A stretch of DNA of 64,000 nt, taken from the NCBI GenBank assembly GCA_002077045.2, contig KZ111181.1, forward strand, positions 124,001 through 188,000. Direction: 5' to 3'. Positions 10,300-19,830 of the stretch are shown here, in pieces. Each line of letters opens with the position of its first letter. Position 1 is the first letter of the stretch. This stretch comes from Rachicladosporium sp. CCFEE 5018 (taxonomy: Eukaryota; Ascomycota; Dothideomycetes; Cladosporiales; Cladosporiaceae). The notes beneath the pieces are model-generated. The model worked only from the letters and a program-made list of their open reading frames with translations. It had not been told where the DNA came from and made no database searches. The position numbers and the translations under genes are program-made.

Positions 10300-11589
10300 T
10301 CACCCCTCCTTCACCAACCAAGTCAAAGCGCCTACTACGTACGCATCTGTGCCTACCTGCAGCGTCGGCTGAATCACAGGCGCGAACAGTCCACTGTGGT
10401 TGATGGGGATGTCTTCTCCTAATCTGCCATCCTTCTCCGCCTTATCCCACACCTCGTGACTCGTCCCACCGTACATCCAGAATGAACACGGTTTCCCGAC
10501 GGCTGTGCCAAGGATACTGAAGTCTTCGCTCCCGCCTAGCTTGTCCATTACGGGCGTGTACGCTTTTGCATCTTCTGTGAAATGGGCAGTGAAAGTCTCT
10601 TCCAGCTTGGCTGTGAGTGTCTCGTCGTTGATTGTGAGGGGAAAGCTTCTTGTGGGGATGATGGTGGGTTCCTTGACCGCGTTCCCCGCCACGGCCTCAG
10701 CATTCACAATCCGTCGAATACTAGCGAGGGTCCTCTTGCGCGTTTCCGGATTGATAGTCCGGACATCCACAGCGATCTTGGCATCGTCCGCGACTACGTT
10801 CTCGGCATCACCAGCCTGAATAGAAGCGCACGTCACGACCGCGGCGTCCCAGGCGTCTGTCTCGCGAGACACGATGGTTCGCAGGCGCATCACTGTGCTT
10901 GCGGCCATTATCACGGGATCTACGAGGCGGTGCGGCATGGATGCGTGCCCGCCTCTGCCGTGGAGGGTTATTCGCATGGAGTCCGCGGAGCTGGCGACGA
11001 GGCCGCGGCGGGTTCCGATGACGCCGGAGCGGTGCGGCATCACGTGGCTGCCTAGGACGATATCCGGGATGGGGATATTGTGGCGTTTGGGGTCGTAGAG
11101 ACCGTCGTCGACCATCGCTTGGGCGCCTGTGCCGCGCTCTTCGGCGGGTTGAAAAATCAGGAGCAGTGTCCCGGACCAGGATGCTTTGCAGGCTACAAGC
11201 GTCTCGGCTGCGGCGAGGAGGGACGTGATGTGGAAGTCGTGGCCGCAGGCGTGCATGACGGGTTTCTCCACGCCGTCGGCATCTTTCATGCGGACCGCGG
11301 AGGCGTAGGGGAGGTTTGTGCGCTCGAAGACTGGTAGGGCGTCTGTGTCGGCGCGGAGCAGGACTGTGGGGCCGGAACCATTCGAGAGGAGGGCGGCGAG
11401 GCCGTGGCCGCCTATGTGTTCGCGGATGTCGAAGTCTGGGGAGATGGACTTGAGTTCGGAGACGATGCGGGAGGCTGTTTGGGATTCTTGGTCGGAGAGC
11501 TCGGGATGGGAGTGGAAGTGTTTGTAGAGGTCTTCGTACTTGGTTTGGTCTGGACGGTGCTTGTTGACTAGGGAGGAGATCGCGGACAT
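10300..11589 (-). CDS. M20D-family amidohydrolase / carboxypeptidase
   Basis: 429 aa, single exon. It has the M20D (amidohydrolase, hippuricase/IAA-amino-acid hydrolase-like) layout. LYKHFHSHPELSDQE is near the N-terminus. VLLRADTDALPVFE and HACGHDFHITSLLAAAE follow (metal-binding region, about 75-130), then FQPAEERGTGAQAMV (catalytic Glu pair). GRGGHASMPH marks the dimerisation lid, and the C-terminal GGSEDFS carries the last metal-ligand region. Such enzymes remove N-acyl groups from amino acids or peptides using a metal cofactor. No signal peptide is evident, so a cytosolic enzyme is likely. Its 3' end faces that of the preceding gene at about 95 bp. Substrate not predictable. Confidence 0.9.
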   Translation of the reverse strand: MSAISSLVNKHRPDQTKYEDLYKHFHSHPELSDQESQTASRIVSELKSISPDFDIREHIGGHGLAALLSNGSGPTVLLRADTDALPVFERTNLPYASAVRMKDADGVEKPVMHACGHDFHITSLLAAAETLVACKASWSGTLLLIFQPAEERGTGAQAMVDDGLYDPKRHNIPIPDIVLGSHVMPHRSGVIGTRRGLVASSADSMRITLHGRGGHASMPHRLVDPVIMAASTVMRLRTIVSRETDAWDAAVVTCASIQAGDAENVVADDAKIAVDVRTINPETRKRTLASIRRIVNAEAVAGNAVKEPTIIPTRSFPLTINDETLTAKLEETFTAHFTEDAKAYTPVMDKLGGSEDFSILGTAVGKPCSFWMYGGTSHEVWDKAEKDGRLGEDIPINHSGLFAPVIQPTLQVGTDAYVVGALTWLVKEG

Positions 11590-11804
11590 GATGGCGGCTG
11601 GTCGTACAGAGCGCAGACGTGACAGTGGAAAGGGTGTTGAGGATAGCGAATATTGAAATTAGCTACCTACCAGGTGCAAAGCTATACGTGACGTCGTGCT
11701 AGATGCTCCACTCACAGGGCGTCGCTCGCTGCGGAGCTGCGATGTGGGAGCTCAAGCTTGAACTCCGCACTCGAACGGCAAAGGTGGGTAAAGCGGCGAA
11801 GCTA

Positions 11805-13169
11805 TCAGACCTCAGGCTCCCACGATCTCCTGAAATCGAGCAGGTCACGCTGTCCGAAGAACTCACCCACTACAGTCAGAATCATGTCCAGTGTTGCCAG
11901 AGTATGCTCCGTGCCATCGGCCTCGCCTGTCGGATGCGCTGTGGCAGCCTCTGCTGGTTCCGCATCAACAGCCGCAGTCACATCGGATTCGACATCAACG
12001 TCAGCCTCACCATCCGCATACCGCTCCTTGGCTGCTACTTCTTCGAGTTGCGTTGCGACTGCTGCATTGACGAATGACAGCTGTACGATCACGGCCTTCT
12101 TACCCAGTTCTCGAAGCAACGACACTTGATCGCCGTCCATGGTGCCCACGTCATCAAGTCGCGCGAATAGTGCCATCACCCATGCGCCTGTGTTGCGTGT
12201 AATATGTTTGCGCTGGCCAAGGCAGTGTGTATCGAGCAATTCCAGCATTGCGAAGATTGTGTCGTTGGACATGGCGATAAGCTGACTGGGTGAAGGCGCT
12301 GTCTTGCGCACAGCATTGATGCATGCTACGTATGCTTTGTTGCCGTCTTGTGGGTTCAGAAGTATCGGCGCGTCCGTAGCCTCGTTCACAGACTTCAAAT
12401 CAGGTGGCTCATGCAGTCGTGCCCGCAGCTTCTTGAAGCGATGTGTCAGTGCGTTCGTGTATGCCTCCATCGGCGAGACTGTCGCCTTGAGTGGTGGCTG
12501 AGGTCGCATGACAGGTCGCGCAATGTAGCAGTCGTCCTCGAAGTAGCCGCGACTGTCGCCCTCTTCGTAGATGTCTGCATCGTCGTCTGCGCCGGAAGCC
12601 TTGAGCACAAGCGGTATGCTCTGTCTCTCCTGCCTGACCGCTTTGAGGTATGCCATCGCTTCTGCCACTTCGATTTCGCCACCACCTTCAGACTCGTCGT
12701 CCCATTGGAAAGCCAGTGAACCGATGGCAGGGACCTGATTGGTAGATACGTTCTTGCCTGGTTTGCTCGACACCTTTCTGACCTCCTCCGTTTCGAGCGC
12801 GAAATCAGCATCCTCCTCGGGAAGTAATTCGGCAGTCTCGTCGTCGCCTTGATCTCCCTGCAGCAAAACCACCGGATCGTACTCATCGTCGTCCTCCTCC
12901 GGCTTCACTTCACCTCTCCTGACTTGTCCAGCGGCGGCATCCGACCCATTGAGCACTTCAGTAGCTGCTCGACCACTCGATACCTTGTCATATGTCCCGA
13001 TAGCTGTAGGCGATATGCTCTTCACTGCCCTCGGATCTACGACAGGTACAGGGTCCAGCACTTGGGTCTCCTCCTCCGAGTCGTAGCTGAGCAGTATGCG
13101 CTTGTTCGGATTGTAGCCGGCGTTTGGGCCTGCTTTTGGCCGATCTCGTTCTCGCGGTCGCTTGCCCAT
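11805..13169 (-). CDS. Gemin2/SIP1-like protein (spliceosomal snRNP assembly)
   Basis: 454 aa, single exon. The N-terminus is basic (MGKRPRERDRPK) with KRILLSYDSEEE, then a long acidic disordered stretch. The helix EAMAYLKAVRQERQSIPLVL (about residue 170) matches the Gemin2/SIP1 'YLxxVRxER' signature. The C-terminal helical region has LIAMSNDTIFAMLELLDTH, GAWVMALFARLDDVG, LLRELGKKAV and LDMILTVVGEFFGQRDLLDF, as in fungal SIP1-domain proteins. Gemin2 binds SMN and Sm proteins during snRNP assembly. The protein is longer than vertebrate Gemin2 (about 280 aa) because of the acidic insert. Assignment rests on pattern recognition of the helical motifs, so moderately sure. Confidence 0.65.
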   Translation of the reverse strand: MGKRPRERDRPKAGPNAGYNPNKRILLSYDSEEETQVLDPVPVVDPRAVKSISPTAIGTYDKVSSGRAATEVLNGSDAAAGQVRRGEVKPEEDDDEYDPVVLLQGDQGDDETAELLPEEDADFALETEEVRKVSSKPGKNVSTNQVPAIGSLAFQWDDESEGGGEIEVAEAMAYLKAVRQERQSIPLVLKASGADDDADIYEEGDSRGYFEDDCYIARPVMRPQPPLKATVSPMEAYTNALTHRFKKLRARLHEPPDLKSVNEATDAPILLNPQDGNKAYVACINAVRKTAPSPSQLIAMSNDTIFAMLELLDTHCLGQRKHITRNTGAWVMALFARLDDVGTMDGDQVSLLRELGKKAVIVQLSFVNAAVATQLEEVAAKERYADGEADVDVESDVTAAVDAEPAEAATAHPTGEADGTEHTLATLDMILTVVGEFFGQRDLLDFRRSWEPEV

Positions 13170-13889
13170 GGTGCGATGTCAATGTGGGTGTGAGGATTGG
13201 TCGTGATGTGGAGGTGCAATATGTACTTCAAGATCGGGCCCTTGGTGACTCGGGGAAGGTACGGGGAGACTGTCCGGGAAGGTAGGGTCAGGGTTACGCA
13301 AGATTAACCACACCTTGGGGTTAGACATTATGATGTTGATGTCTCTTCAAAGTATCAGCGCAGGCATAAACTGCCACGCTGAGGTAGCCAAATGGAAGAC
13401 TTGGTACTGGGGCGAAATGTGTGCAGGTTTAATCGTGGACAGGTCTCGGAGTGAGCTGTCAAGACCAATTTGTCCAATATGTGAATGCACACGCAGAGAT
13501 GTGAGCACGCACACCACTAGTCTCGACTCAACTTCATGTCCGTCGTCCGACTTTCCCTTATTCCGCACATTCCTACCCAAGTCAAGGCACAGGGGTGGGT
13601 AAGGTCACGGTGCCAGGCGGGGAGATGTGGACTCTGCTGTAAGTTGCTCCTCAAGGTGTGCCTGTAAGAGCCCGGCGATGTGGTTGCATCCTCTAGCGCT
13701 GTAATCTCTCTCCCTCACCACGTCTGCACCCTGGAGCGTCAAGCTCGACAATTCCGCCCTCCTAGAATACACATCATATTTCCGATACTTCCATCCTCAG
13801 CCTGCAAAACTACTCGTTACTTCCCGCCACTCCGATCGGCCTTGACATCGATCAAGGCATGATTTGTCTTTACATGTAGGCTTGTCAAT
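13170..13889. other. intergenic, no gene seen
   Basis: 720 bp between the Gemin2-like gene's start and the 3' end of the Helo-like gene. Small open frames on both strands overlap each other without domain signal. Nothing supported. Confidence 0.6.
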
Positions 13890-14774
13890 TCATAAAATGC
13901 CTATCTGATTCTTCCCGCCGCCCTTCGCAGTCATCTTCCCAGCCTCAACACGAGCTTCTTTCAGCTTGTCTATCGCATCTTTAGACACTCCGGCAGCATT
14001 CGAAGAACCCACGCCTTCCGCGTAGACATCTTTCACTTTCACACTTACAATGGCGAGTTGTTTCAGGTCATCGCTGGCTACAGCACAGTTCGCCAGTAGC
14101 AGTTGGTGAGCTGCAACTTCACCGTTGACCTGTCGTAGTTGCGAGTCACGATCGTCATCGTACTCTTCTTGGTTCTGCTCTTCGAGCTCGGCCGCAAGTA
14201 GCGCGGCCCTCTCTTGTTGCTGCTGAGCCTCACGAGATATGGCTTCGATGTCCCGCTGTAGCTGTTCTGCCTGAGCTTTCTTCTGAGCTTCTGAGGCCGA
14301 GCCCATACCTACCAAGATGTATCTATTCGTGTCAATGCAGATTCGAACACCGAGTCCTGTAGGCACTCACAAGCTCGCCGCGCTAACGGCCAATGTAGTC
14401 GTGCTCTTAGCCGTAGAGATATCGGCGAGATAACGTTCAATGCGAGCCGCGTGACGCACACCCTCCATTTCACGCGGAGTGATTTCATGTCACCCTTCAT
14501 CTCGCCGCTTAACTCCTTGCACGACTTCCCGCATTCTTCCAAGGAGTCCTTCAGTCCCAGTTCCAGGATCTTGGCCCTTGACGCCATCACTGGCGGTCTT
14601 TAAGAAGTCCAGTCCATCCGCACATCTCATCAACGCAGTGATATCACTCTTGATGTCAGCAACTTTGCCTTCGGCCGCTTGGATTGCCTGGCAGAAGTCG
14701 TAGACTGCTTTTATGCTCTTGACGGCGACGTCCGTTATGCCGATTGCGGCAGCGGCAATCTCAAGTCCGGACAT
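13890..14774 (-). pseudogene. Helo-like-N domain protein, candidate cell-death effector; reading frame disrupted
   Basis: Exon 1 is 14371-14774, intron 14323-14370 (gtgagt..atag), exon 2 is 13890-14322. The protein starts MSGLEIAAAAIGITDVAVKSI, the hallmark of the fungal STAND N-terminal/Helo-like-N family. It continues with ...ALMRCADGLDFLK, a family-like block LKDSLEECGKSCKEL, then ITPREMEGVRHAARIERYL and STTTLAVSAASLY, followed by a coiled coil rich in Glu and Gln. The start and end blocks share one frame. The middle block (about 14493-14590) is in another frame, and the original frame hits TGA at 14490-14492. Two compensating indels, or a sequence error, would explain this. No NACHT domain follows; the product ends in K-G-G-G-K-N-Q-I-G-I-L. 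Family members with Helo-type domains insert in membranes and kill cells in incompatibility. That role is inferred here, and the copy may be inactive. Confidence 0.6.
13893..13943 (-). other. candidate amyloid-signalling motif (effector C-terminus, repeat 2)
   Basis: Encodes the last 17 residues, AGKMTAKGGGKNQIGIL, directly before the stop. The G-x-x-x-x-K-x-G-x-x-x-Q-I-G-I pattern matches the segment in front of the NACHT domain of the divergent neighbour. A weaker related segment, VKVKDVYAEGVGSSNAAGV, lies 14 residues upstream (13986-14042). The pair therefore resembles the two-repeat arrangement of HET-s-type motifs. Functional reading is inference. Confidence 0.4.
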
Positions 14775-15082
14775 CGCGATAGGATGATGGTGCTGAAAAC
14801 TGCCGCTTTACCTCGACTCCGTTCAGATACGTGGCATCATTATCACTATATCGTTCATGTATGCTACTAACACGATCTGAGGAACAGTTGCCCTCGGTGG
14901 TGCTTCTATTGCAGGCATGCCGTGCCCGCGCCACCTCCGCAGCGTGATGTCCAAATGGAGGTGCAGGAGATGCTGTGCGCCCAATGCACTCCCACTCCCT
15001 TCGGGACTACACTTGATGGGATCGAGGGCAAGCTGACACCTCTTCAATTGCATAGACCGATTACAGAATCATTGACTCCAGT
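14775..15082. promoter_or_regulatory. shared divergent promoter of the effector/NLR pair
   Basis: 308 bp between the start codons of the Helo-like gene (minus) and the NACHT-HET gene (plus). Head-to-head arrangement is typical of fungal NLR/effector pairs. I see no clear TATA box. An acceptor-like ttacag just upstream of 15083 leaves open a 5' UTR intron or a longer N-terminus for the receptor. Confidence 0.5.
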
Positions 15083-18000
15083 ATGTTTGCCCTGGTGGCG
15101 TGGACGCTGCTCATCGCAATAGTGCTTGTCCCCGCTCTATATTTCCTGTGTTTCGGGCGATGGCCGACCGCGATAGTGTATCTTGAGCGTGGCGTTGCAC
15201 CTGTCTGGAGAGCTGCACTTGGTCGCGAGCCTCGCGCATCTGATGGTGTGAGTCTTAATGTCACGATAGGAGATCTCGACACTCGCGATGGCAGCAATGT
15301 TCAGATCGGGATATTCGGACTCATGGGAAGCGATAGTAGGATTTGTCCGAGCCATGTAGCGCTCTTGCGCTGACAGCCACAGGCAACAATCGGCGAGTAA
15401 TTCAGAAGTGGATTGCGCCGTGGCTGTTCGAGTCCGAAGGATCATTGTCGCAAGGGAAGATCTGGGAGCAGCGTCGCGAGGCTTCCAGAGGAAGAAGCGG
15501 CACTTGGTTCACTGGCAGCGGTCTTCAAGATTGGCTGAACAATGGTTCCGACTGCTTGTGGCTGTATGGCGAGAGTCAGTTGACTATCCTAAGACGCGGG
15601 CCTGAACGACAAGACTAATCGACATTTGCAGTGGGTTGCGGAAAGAGCATGCTCAGGTCAGTCTGGACATGAACTTCCAACGACGATCTTAATTGCTGAC
15701 CTCGTAGCTCGCTTATAACTTCGGAGCTCTATCTGCAGGCAGCGACCGGGAAGATCTCACTCGCATTCACCTTCTTTGCATGGGATATGACATACACACA
15801 CTCGAAAACTTTCGTGGCACGAACGCTCCTCGCACTTCTGAGCTCGATAGATCCTCTGCTGAGGGAAATCAAAGATGCTTACGAGAGAGTCAACTCGTTC
15901 GAGACCGTTGACGCTTTGATCTTGATACAGCAGATCTTCGCTCGTCCGGCTGCCAACAGCTCGGCTGGACGAGGTGCAGATCTGTTACTTATTGTGGATG
16001 CTATCGATGAGATCCCCTCAATTGATGATCGGCTACAAGCGCTTGCAATGTTGAAGACTCTATGTACACTCGCCCGCTCCTCTGCAAATTACCGTCTTCG
16101 AGTTATCTTGACATCCAGATACGACAAGGACGTTGGAGCCATCTGCAGTCATGAATTGGGCTGGACCCGCCAGAACATACCTGAGAGTAGGATCAAAGAG
16201 GACATGAATCTCGTTCTGGAGGCGCGGATGCGCGAAAACCCCAGCTTGCAAGGCTTCGTCTCGCAAGAGAGATATTCGTTGGCAGATAAGATCGTACACA
16301 AGTCCGGCTTCTCGTGAATGGATCAACAGTACCGTGCAAGGGGAAAGATACTGACTGTCGGCAGGTTTAGACTGGCTAGCATGTATATGGATGCGCTGCT
16401 GGACTCTGATCTCAGTGTCCTCAAAGAGGCTCAAGCGAATCTAATCCTTGATGACCTCCCTGGCGACCTATTCGTCTATTACGATCGCATTCTGGCTCGG
16501 ATTCAGAGACGAGAGGTAAGAGACGACATCATGTCAGCGCTGCGATTGCTGTTATTCGCAGCGGAACCGCTCACTGTGGAGCAACTTGTGGCGTCATGTG
16601 CTACGATACGCTTCCATGGGCGCGACCGGCCCTTGTTCAATCCGGGCCTTGCGCTAGAGGCAACGGATCTCGTCCGGTTACTCAATGGACTTGTTGAGCC
16701 TGCATACAGTGATGATATCAAGGCCAAGCTTGCGCTCAACACCAATATAAGCATTAGGATGAAGCACTTCTCCGTCGTGGAGTGGCTGAGATGTTCTAGC
16801 ACTGACTTGACCCGTCTCAAATTCTTCCACGGTCCAGCTCCTCAAAGGCACATAACTCTGCAATGTTTCGCCTACCTGGTGTACTGCCATGAAAATGCTG
16901 GAATCTTGCCACCCAATAGTGACCGGCGCAGGGACGAGTTGGAGCAACTGCCATTTGCTCGTTATGCCGCGGCTAACTGGTTTCTGCATGCAGCTGCATA
17001 TTTCCAGGCGGACGACACCTCAGGCTCGTCTTCAGACCAAGTGAGAATTTCAGATTGGTCAGAAGGCTCTAAAAACATCGATTATGGCCTGACCAGACCC
17101 ACGAACTTTGCACTTCGTGTCTGCAACGCCATTCTCGCACCAGGATTGTGCAGTGTCGATGAGTCAAGAAACATACGGACTCGCCTTGAGCGACTGGCGG
17201 ACTCGATGCTCGATGCTGGAAGGATAGAAGCACTCTTTGGAATTGTACTCGACTATGGAGCACGGGACGAGCCCGTCAGCGCCGGGCCGACAGATGGACC
17301 CCTTCGAGTTCCTTGGATGCGCGTCGCCCCAGGTATTTCGCGTTTCCATGTACGGGTATACCGTCCGATCAGTCGATATCCCAACACAACTCGGTTTCTG
17401 GTCAAGGATGCCGTAGAGTCAAATACTGATAGCCGCTGGCATGCGGTCAGAAGGGTGCCACGCTCGACGGGCGTGGTCTCTGGACGTCTGGTGGCTGAGT
17501 CTCTGGACAACGATCCCGAATATATAGCGCTGACATATGCTTGGCCATATGATCGAAGATCTAACAGGCTACGCGTGAATGACCAATACTTGTGGATACA
17601 AGAACACCTTACCCAGTGGTTGGATTACTGGCAAAAGGACGAGCGACTCAAACTGCCGGTCTGGATCGATGCGATATCGATAGACATGAGGGAGCTCGGC
17701 GAACGGACACAACATATTCAGTTGATGGGGCGAATCTACAATCAAGCCGCCAAGGTGATAGTCTGGCTTGGAAAAGGATCAGAAAACGAGTGGGAAAAAA
17801 TCAATGCTGCCAACGAATACGCCGCGACATTACGGCAACGTACTGCCGGTACACTGTCCAACGAACCACAATCGGCGGATTCCAAGCTGAGAGAGCTTGC
17901 GCCTCATTTCCAGAGCATCACCACCATCTTGAAAGCTCCCTGGTTCCGGCGCCTATTAATTTACCAAGAGATTGCACTCGCGCGGGTTGCGATCTTCCAG

Positions 18001-19388
18001 TATGGACCTGCTCTCATTTCTCTAGATGACCTCACATGCAATTTTGACCAATTCAGGGCGTGCGTGATGCCCTCATTAAATGACGGTGATGCACTGTTCT
18101 CAGCAAATAGACCTACATGGATGTGGCTGATGATTTCCAGCGGCATCGGCGTATTGGAAACGTTCGAGACGCTGCATCGACTGCAAGATTCCAAAGCCCG
18201 CCCCAAGCTACCTGAGCTGCTGTATATTCTCCGACACAGACACTGCGAGGATGCCAGGGACATATTGTACAGTCTGATCCACTTCCTGCAGGACGAGGAA
18301 CGTCGGGATTGCGCCCAGCTGGTAGACTTGACTAAGTCGGCTGCTTTCATATTCAACAAGCTGAATCTCATGCTAGCCCGGACGTACGGTCCAATAAGTC
18401 TATTCTCTTTGAACAATCGAGGCTGGGACTTCACAGGAACGCATGACCCGTTGGGCGTTTCTGATGACGAGTGCGATGCCTGGCCACCTTCATGGGAGCA
18501 CGAGGTGTACGACTATCCATTAGCGCCTGGCGCGTTCCTCCCTCCTGAATCGCCGCTGCACCAACCCTCACTGTACCATGTGAGTGGGTCTCTGCACAAG
18601 TCTTCTTCACTTTCAGTCCTGGATCTGTCTGTGGGAGAGGAAGGTGTTAGATGTTCAGGCATCTTTGTTGACATCATTACTGAGTCTGCTCTGATCCAAG
18701 ACCATGAAAGCATTGATGTCATGATTGACCTCACGTCACTGTTCAGGACTATGCTTGAAGACCGTACTATAGATGCTGCCGGAAATTCCAAATGTCTTAA
18801 ATTCAAGCGTCGACCAGCGGACTCACCCATGGATGATTCGAGACTCCCGCTTCATTGGCGCCACGCGTTGCAGAATCAAGGTAATAGAATCGATAGGCGT
18901 ATCTTCGTCACAAATGATGGTCTACTAGGCAATGGACCTCGACAAATACGCCGTGGGGATGAGGTTGTGGTACTCCCTGGAGCAGACGTACCTCACATCG
19001 TGCGGCCGCTGCAACATGGTGGTACTGATACCTACAAGATGATAGGCGAGTGGTGAGTCACCCAGGTGCCTACTAGTGGGACATTTCACTGATATGGCGC
19101 AGCTACCTGGATCGCATGATGGACGGGCAAATCATGGACAGGTTGGAAGCGGGAAAATGTACTGTCAAGCCAATTAGAATCACATGGGAGCGAGACCAGA
19201 AGGTAGATGAAGTCAGTACGAAGTCGAACTATGATCGACGAGATTTCACCATTCCTCGAAGCCTCCCCCGGCCCCGAAGCCTCTCCCAAAGCTACTCAAA
19301 CGACTCCGAACGCTCAACCGACTCCGGACACTCAACCGACCCCGAATATTCCCACCAGCCTGCAGGTTACTCATTACAGCTCCTCTAG
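15083..19388 (+). CDS. NACHT-HET NLR-like receptor with N-terminal membrane helix and amyloid-like motif
   Basis: Six exons: 15083-15335, 15383-15574, 15632-15656, 15708-16313, 16365-19052 and 19103-19388, for 1349 aa. All introns are 47-57 nt with RCTRAC-like branch points, and all phases agree. A membrane helix occupies residues 3-24 (ALVAWTLLIAIVLVPALYFL). A TIGDLDTRDGSNVQIGIFG motif follows (61-79). The NACHT module has entry IQKWIAPWLFE, Walker A GEMGCGKS (147-154), Walker B LLLIVDAIDE (249-258), lid KIVHKSGFSFRLASMYMDAL and winged-helix AEPLTVEQLVASC. The HET domain (about 745-930) has YIALTYAWP, WIDAISID, YNQAAKVIVWLG and PWFRRLLIYQE, and exon 6 gives the HET-family tail GECYLDRMMDGQ. 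No WD40, ankyrin or TPR repeats are present. NLR-like STAND proteins oligomerise on sensing a trigger; HET domains drive incompatibility death. The HET-after-NACHT order is unusual. The last 35 residues derive from duplicated ATG29 antisense sequence. Confidence 0.85.
15263..15319 (+). other. candidate amyloid-signalling motif in the NLR N-terminus
   Basis: Encodes TIGDLDTRDGSNVQIGIFG (residues 61-79), between the membrane helix and the NACHT domain. The core N-V-Q-I-G resembles the V/I-Q-V/I-G core of RHIM-type motifs and the R-V-x-[IL]-G-N core of HET-s repeats. It also matches the C-terminal Q-I-G-I of the adjacent Helo-like protein. Position and sequence fit a receptor-side amyloid motif; amyloid formation itself is not shown. 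Confidence 0.4.
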
Positions 19389-19463
19389 TGCTGACTTTGT
19401 CACCCCGGCGGTCTGGAGGACGCTGAGAGTACTACCCATGCTCGGCATGCCAGAGCTGCCAAC
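19103..19463. repeat. tandem duplication, copy 1 (NLR exon 6 plus ATG29 3'-end-like sequence)
   Basis: Start-to-start distance to copy 2 is about 400 bp: the acceptor/exon starts are at 19103 and 19504, and a shared ctcccaaagctactcaa lies at 19283 and 19681. The left part encodes the HET tail. The right part reads, on the minus strand, as a decayed version of the ATG29 C-terminus (GSSGMPSMGS..., KSALEE, then a frameshift). Confidence 0.75.
19295..19348. repeat. three 18-bp tandem repeats
   Basis: Units ctcaaacgactccgaacg, ctcaaccgactccggaca and ctcaaccgaccccgaata lie back to back. They encode SNDSER/STDSGH/STDPEY-like repeats in the NLR tail. Copy 2 of the surrounding duplication has only about one unit (ctcaatctactcccaata), so the array expanded after the duplication. 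Confidence 0.8.
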
Positions 19464-19503
19464 TCTTCGTGCGCTGACCTGTTGTCCCTAACCCGCAATG
19501 CAG

Positions 19504-19633
19504 CCACCTCGATCAAATAAGGGACAGCTCAGTCTACGAAGGGCTGGACAAGGGCGAGTATGAAGTTCGCAAGATCAAGCTCACGATACTTCGCGATGAG
19601 CAAGATGTGTGGGAAAGAAAGGGAGGTCTCTAA
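19504..19633 (+). other. second, possibly alternative, terminal exon for the NACHT-HET gene
   Basis: Preceded by a branch-like ctaac and acceptor aatgcag (ending 19503), in the same phase as exon 6. Joined to donor 19053 it would encode CHLDQIRDSSVYEGLDKG... and stop at 19631-19633, about 16 nt from the ATG29 stop. It aligns with the used tail: L-D-x-x-x-D, a G plus V pattern and R-D near the end. Either a relic of the ancestral last exon or a mutually exclusive alternative. Confidence 0.5.
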
Positions 19634-19830
19634 AGGGGATTCTGTGAGATCAATGATCACCTCGTCCACCCCCGAAACCCCTCCCAAAGCTACTCAATCT
19701 ACTCCCAATACTCCCCCCGCCGGCCTGCAGATTACTCATCACAGCCTCCTCGAGCGCAGACTGCGTCACGCTCGCGTCTTCGAGATCACTGAAGCTACTA
19801 CCCATGCTAGGAGTGCCTGAACTACCATCG
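19504..19830. repeat. tandem duplication, copy 2 (ancestral junction of NLR and ATG29 3' ends)
   Basis: Contains the second HET-tail exon followed directly by the genuine ATG29 3' coding end. It shares ctcccaaagctactcaa and actacccatgct-type blocks with copy 1 at a spacing of 366-401 bp. The shorter spacing at the right reflects extra 18-bp units in copy 1. Confidence 0.75.

Noticed and set aside
14330..14360. gttcgaatc T-loop-like sequence suggesting a tRNA
   Set aside because: No pairing arms or A box around it; it lies within a good intron of the Helo-like gene. A similar ttcgaatac near 48430 also lacks arms.
16313..16320. Stop codon before 16318 splitting the NACHT and HET parts into two genes
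   Set aside because: A 51-nt intron with gtgaat donor, ctgac branch and gcag acceptor removes it and restores the NACHT lid motif in phase.
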